NCBI GenBank assembly: GCA_964019055.1
Contig: OZ025207.1
Coordinates: 1,219,001-1,283,000 of the forward strand
Direction: 5' to 3'
Origin: Anthopleura xanthogrammica
Lineage: Eukaryota > Cnidaria > Anthozoa > Actiniaria > Actiniidae
Length of the DNA stretch: 64,000 nt
In this document: in pieces, positions 59,856-64,000 of the stretch
How positions within the stretch are numbered: the stretch's first letter is position 1
Layout: every line of letters starts with the position of its first letter
Notes under the pieces: generated by a model
The model's input: the letters and a program-made list of their open reading frames with translations, nothing else
The model's database searches: none
What the model was told of the DNA's origin: nothing
Made by a program: the position numbers and the translations under genes

Positions 59856-60614
59856 GATATTAGATATAGGAGAGTGTTTCTTCTAACTAGCAGAGTTCTC
59901 AGTAAAATTATAAGCAAAGAAATGAAATCAGTAGCCAGTTAGAATGAAAATTAAATCATTGCCAGCACCATAAAATATTCCTTGGATTTGATCAACCAAG
60001 AATTTCCTCATGTTTTGTACGTGACTCTACTGAGAACTCCTGACTAGTCTGCAAAATGTGTTAATGATTTGGTATAGTAATCTTTGAATTGAATGTCCAA
60101 TTGAATGTTAGTCTCCTAGTGAAACACTCTCCTATATCTAATATCTGTGGCTAGAGGACTGGCCTTTGACCTATTTCATAATGACATCAGAGGTGAACAA
60201 TAAGAGATATTACAATCACTTATATATTTTTTCTGACTTTTTAATAAGATTTTTAAATCAGAAAAAGTTGATGGTTTTGGTGTATTTTCTTTTCAAAATA
60301 GCAATTTGTTTTGGTTGATGATGTCATTATGAAATAAGTCACTAAATAAAAGTAGTATCTTTTGGAATAACAAATGATTTTTTTTTCCATATCAAAATGA
60401 ATGACAAAATTACTACCATATAATTTATGGCATGAACTATTTTCAATAACCTATATTGTGGTCATTTGAATTTTGTTTTGTTGCTTTTGTCTCCACCTTT
60501 AAAACTAGGAAATTTTGTAAAGCTTAACTTCTAAAATAATGAAGAAAATTGATTTTTATATTGGTTTTTCACTGTAGCTGTTGCACAGCTCTAATTTAAT
60601 TTGGCCAGTCCTCT
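59856..60614. mobile_element. Mirror of MITE pair 2420-2693 and 1951-2412
   Basis: 59856-60145 carries the gatattagatatagg ends; 60153-60614 carries the agaggactggcc ends with the inner element at 60168-60340. Confidence 0.7.
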
Positions 60615-61490
60615 AACTTTTTTTTTGAAATTTCTAGATTTTTTGTTTGAAAATTCTGTTCTTTCTTTTGAAATTCCAACATATAGCCTATGAGAGATTT
60701 TTTCTTTGTAATTTGATTGAAAATTGTTTTCAATTTTAGAATTTTCTAGGCAGCAAAAAAAATGTTTAAAACTTCAAATTCCCTCATAATGCTATATGTT
60801 GGAATTTCCTAGAATATAATTTGATTTTTTCCTATGGATTCTTTTTTTTTTTTTTCACTGCATCTTTCCTTTTTTTTTTTTTCTTTTTTTTTTTTTAGAT
60901 TCATACTAGTTGATAATCCTAAAATTTGATGATCTAAGTGCCAATTTTGATTGTTTTGAAATCTATAGATAATCGTTTTTTCTAATTTCTAGATACATAT
61001 TCTAATTTCCTGTTTCATTTTTTGTTGTCAGCATTCAATCCTTTTCCTGGTAGATATATCACAGCTTCTTATCTTCAGTACTGATCGACTGAATCTTGAT
61101 GTTGCTGCATCATCTGACAAGGCTTTGCAGCACAACAGCTTGCTTGATGTGAGTATGTCAAAACTGTGACACCTGAAAAGATAGAATGGTGCAATTAAAT
61201 CTCTGAAAATTGTTTGCAAACAGTTTCAATGATCCTGGAACAATCTTCTTGGTTGTTCCTTTTTGTACAATCTCTATGATAACATATCATGGAATATTCC
61301 ACTCATCACTTGTATTTTGTTAGTAAACACACTCACCTAAAGGCTCATGTGTGTGTACTGGAAAATCCCTGGGGGTGTACTCCCTTTGTTCAAGTGGCAG
61401 TCCTCATAAGGACCTTGAGTTTTCAAAAGAGACTGCCAATAGACCTTTTTTTGCTTTCTCATTTCAGATCATGTGTCATGTACTTTGTGG

Positions 61491-61925
61491 TAACAAAATG
61501 AGCAAGGAACTGGGTCCAAGTTCCAAAAACTAATTTAATTAAGGTTCCAGTAAAATAGCAACATATAACAAGCTTAATGTCCAAGTTTCAGGATGTTTGA
61601 CCTTATAGACAATGTCATGAGCATTCAAAGCCTGACAAAATTATAAAGAAATGTATGGCATCCAGCCAAACCATCAAGCCACACATACATTCTCTTTCCT
61701 TTCAGAAATTTTTAAAATATCATAATATCATTTCAGTTCGGCAATGATTGAATTGGAATTTAGAAGTTAATTTTTTGCAGAGGGAGGAAAACCCAAGAAC
61801 CCAGAAAAACCCTTGAAGCATAGGAGAGACCGGTACTAGAAACTCTACTCATATATGCCACTGAGACTCAAACCCAGGACACATTGGTGAGAGGGGAGTG
61901 TTCTCATCGCTGTCACCCGTGCTTC
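61491..61925 (-). mobile_element. tRNA-derived SINE with tail (mirror of copy 1)
   Basis: Minus-strand copy; the tail is at about 61491-61640 and core and head at about 61740-61925. Confidence 0.75.
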
Positions 61926-62320
61926 CCATTTTGTTATTAATCCAAACTTCCTTCAACCTTTCAATTCTTACTCAATTTTATGTTCTCTTTCTTATCATGG
62001 GGTTTGTTTGTGAATTAAATCAAATTTGAGAAACTTGTTTCCAGTCCCCTGCTCGTTTTGTGATCTGCCATTAAGATTTTTTTTGCATTGTATCCATAAT
62101 CATGTGTATTCTCATGGGCAACTGTTAAACACAGAACTGATACTTTAGGGAATGACACATGGTCTGAGAGTGGAAAACATTACCCCCAAGCTAAAAGATC
62201 TATACAAAGGCAGCACCCCTTCCAACCCTGGGTGGAAAATACAAGTGGGCTGTGAGATATTCCATGGTATGCCACTCAAAACCATTGTTTAACTAGCATG
62301 TATCCAAAAGCTCAACTTAC

Positions 62321-62399
62321 ATGTCTGTCATGTATGGACTGGCCAGAGCTTGACAGCATCAATACATTCAAATGTGGCTTGACTACAATGGCTGACAAG
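62321..62399 (-). other. Exon-like module, mirror of 160-238
   Basis: Minus strand: acceptor tttccatcag, 79 nt open frame with KPHLNVLMLSSSGQ, donor GTAAGT. It is about 94% identical to the left copy by eye. Confidence 0.25.
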
Positions 62400-62847
62400 C
62401 TGATGGAAACAAAAAAACAATATTGTTAATCATCATGTTTTGAGATGTACATGTATTAGTTTGGATTAATAACAAAAATACTACAGTGTTACAAAATACT
62501 CCAGTTTAGAGTTCTCTGTTGCTCAGGGTTAGCCTTAATTTTGTGTAGAATATTCATGTGTTCCAGTGAAGGTCCTTGGAATTTCAAAGTGTTTATATTG
62601 TTGAAGTTGTGCATTCTTTACTTTACTGTTGGTATTTGTGAATATTCTGATGCTGAAATGAGGCTAACCCTGAGTAAATGAGTCTGTAATCTAGGAACAC
62701 ATCGGTATTGTACGAATTGGAAAATGGTCTATTACAGCAGTGATTGGTAGAGGGGCAAGATGTAAAACAATCAATCTTGAAAGTACTTAGTGACATCAGT
62801 TTCAAACCCTTGAATATATTGCAACTGTAATGCATTAATATACATAC

Positions 62848-62957
62848 CTGATGATCAGCGATAAGCTGCCCATGAGAATATCATAAAGGAACCAAAGAAA
62901 CTGAGCAGAGCTTGACAGCATACATTCATATGTAGCTTCACTAAAGTGGCTGACAAG
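62848..62957 (-). other. Exon-like module, second tandem copy
   Basis: Acceptor ttcaccag, 110 nt, donor GTATGT. In the frame of the other copies it starts LSATLVKLHMNV but hits a stop near its end, so it is degenerate. Confidence 0.2.
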
Positions 62958-63271
62958 CTGGTGAAAGCAAGAAATGAATACCATTTAGCAAAATGTTTTC
63001 ATAACATGAATCACAAACAGTGCAAAATACAGTAACCTGGCAATCAACTGCCGGTAGCCACCTTCTATTGGGGGAATATAATGGCAATACTGTACTTGCA
63101 CTTTAATACTGTCATGTTCAGGAGTGGGGTGGGGCACCAGGGGGGATGTTATGTGAAAGGGGTGGAGATGCTTGTCATGCCTTTTAAGGGTTAATTTCTA
63201 TTTGTTACTTTTTAGGGTGTTAAAACAAACAAAAAACTAATTAAAATGTGGCAAAATTAGTATCACTTTGG

Positions 63272-63480
63272 TGCCATGGTGGCATAGTGGTTTACCGCTC
63301 ACCCTGTGGCCTGCGTTAAAGCCCCAAGCTTGGGCTGGATCATATGTGAGTTGGGTTTATTTGATGTGTTGTTCTCTCCCTTGCCATGAGGGTTTTTTCT
63401 CCAGGTTCTCCAGTTTTCCTCCCTCCATAAAAATCAACATGTGAGTTGAGTGTCGTATGTTGTAAATAGAGAATGTAGTG
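63272..63480 (+). mobile_element. tRNA-derived SINE, copy 6
   Basis: A-box-like catggtggcatagtggttta, then atcatatgtgagttgggttt, tgttctctcccttgcc, tttttctccaggttctccag and ttttcctccctcc. Closest to copy 4. It lies inside the third tandem unit of the right flank. Confidence 0.8.
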
Positions 63481-63639
63481 GTAGTGTGTGTGGAGTGAAC
63501 CTCAACATTTCCAACAAGCATCCCCGCCCTTTCATATATGGGAATCTCCCTACCAGGGGTGGGGTGTAAAACAACTAATGACATCAGTTTGAAACCCTTG
63601 AATATTTGCCCAATATACATGCAATACATTAATACATAC

Positions 63640-63731
63640 CTGCAATATCAATTGTAAAGGAACCAAGAAACTGACCAGAGCTTGACAGCATCAATACATT
63701 CAAATGTGGCTTGACTAAAGTGGCTGACAAG
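63640..63731 (-). other. Exon-like module, third tandem copy
   Basis: Acceptor ttctcatcag, 92 nt, donor GTATGT. The frame is fully open for 30 codons, including HLNVLMLSSSGQFLGSF. This is the best-preserved of the copies. The product is unknown. Confidence 0.25.
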
Positions 63732-64000
63732 CTGATGAGAACAAACAACAAATATCAATAAACAAAATGTTTTGAGATGTATTGTTTGGTGCACACAAAT
63801 AACCTTGTCACAGTCAGTGGGGAGGGGAGGAGGAAATAAATGGTAATCAAGTATGTATACTTAGTCACACATCAGTTTCAAATGCTCAATATAGACCCCA
63901 TGCAGCATGTTGGAATGCAGCTCAATACTCCCGTTTCGAGTTCTCTTTTACGCTGTGTTAGCCTCAAAACCGTGTAATATATTCTTTTATTCAGTAACAG

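Larger units (their letters stand above)
34392..62558. repeat. Right arm of giant inverted repeat
   Basis: This is the reverse-complement partner of 1-27460. It is about 700 bp longer than the left arm, mainly because of a segment of about 405 bp at 49.7-50.1 kb and a 302-bp insertion at 36172-36473. The inner end is sharp: homology stops where the left arm switches at 27460/27461. Features listed for the left arm occur here on the opposite strand. Confidence 0.97.
62559..64000. repeat. Right flank: tandem unit of about 560 bp
   Basis: Sequence around agcttgacagcat...gctgacaagct recurs at 62347, 62910 and 63676. The larger last interval is explained by the SINE at 63272-63480. The block aggctaaccctgag also recurs (about 62530, 62665, and more diverged near 63960). 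The palindrome partner of this part, if any, lies off the left edge. Confidence 0.75.

Noticed and set aside
1..62558. Palindrome as a missed-adapter or fold-back read of one molecule
   Set aside because: Arms differ by about 1-6% and carry distinct transposon insertions and deletions, which one molecule folded on itself cannot produce.
1..64000. Bacterial or phage origin
   Set aside because: No dense coding, operons or ribosome binding sites; SINEs, MITEs, a gypsy integrase remnant and splice-like signals indicate an animal genome.

Overview
This window is eukaryotic, almost certainly metazoan nuclear DNA. It is AT-rich and has no long open reading frames, operons or ribosome binding sites. 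It is full of tRNA-derived SINE copies with a recognisable B box, short elements with terminal inverted repeats (MITE-like), a decayed Ty3/gypsy integrase of the type common in marine invertebrates, minisatellites, and splice-site-like signals. I cannot name the species. No intact protein-coding gene can be supported.

The dominant structure is a giant imperfect palindrome. Bases 1-27460 (left arm) reappear in reverse complement as about 34392-62558 (right arm), so nearly every left-arm feature has a mirror copy on the opposite strand. Paired coordinates sum to about 62,559 at the outer end and 61,852 at the inner end; the drift comes from arm-specific insertions and deletions. The left arm runs off the window edge, so the palindrome is at least about 62.5 kb. 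By eye the arms differ by several percent near the outer ends but only about 1-2% over roughly 15.5-20.6 kb (mirror about 41.6-46.6 kb).

Layout of the left arm, with the mirror in parentheses. A SINE with a long 3' tail lies at 0.6-1.1 kb (61.5-61.9). A MITE cluster lies at 1.7-2.7 kb (59.9-60.8). A 3-kb element with terminal inverted repeats of about 450 bp occupies 2.7-5.7 kb (56.8-59.8). A C-rich tandem repeat lies near 6.1 kb (56.4). A second SINE is at 8.2-8.5 kb (54.1-54.4). An unexplained 96-codon ORF is at 10.5 kb (51.8-52.1). Hairpin elements and MITEs fill 12.8-17.5 kb, including a degenerate tandem repeat of about 115 bp at 14.7-15.5 kb. A SINE lies at 18.1 kb. A gypsy integrase pseudogene split by a 20-bp minisatellite spans 20.5-22.7 kb (39.4-41.7). 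Two more SINEs and nested MITEs lie at 22.7-25.8 kb.

The centre (about 26.4-35.4 kb) is the most intricate part. A tandem array of the form A-U-S lies on one side of the fold-back junction at 27460/27461. A is a block of subrepeats of about 220 bp, U is a unit of about 1.5 kb, and S is a short spacer. Each U carries a 5S-rRNA-like/tRNA-like SINE on the minus strand and a plus-strand block with a polypyrimidine tract, an AG acceptor, a short ORF and an AATAAA. The first U alone holds a 632-bp PIF/Harbinger-like MITE with a TAA target duplication and a 5'-truncated retroelement tail.

To the right of 62558 the window ends in tandem copies of a unit of about 560 bp carrying exon-like modules. 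The main open question is whether the palindrome is a true inverted duplication or two haplotypes of a heterozygous animal joined head-to-head in assembly.
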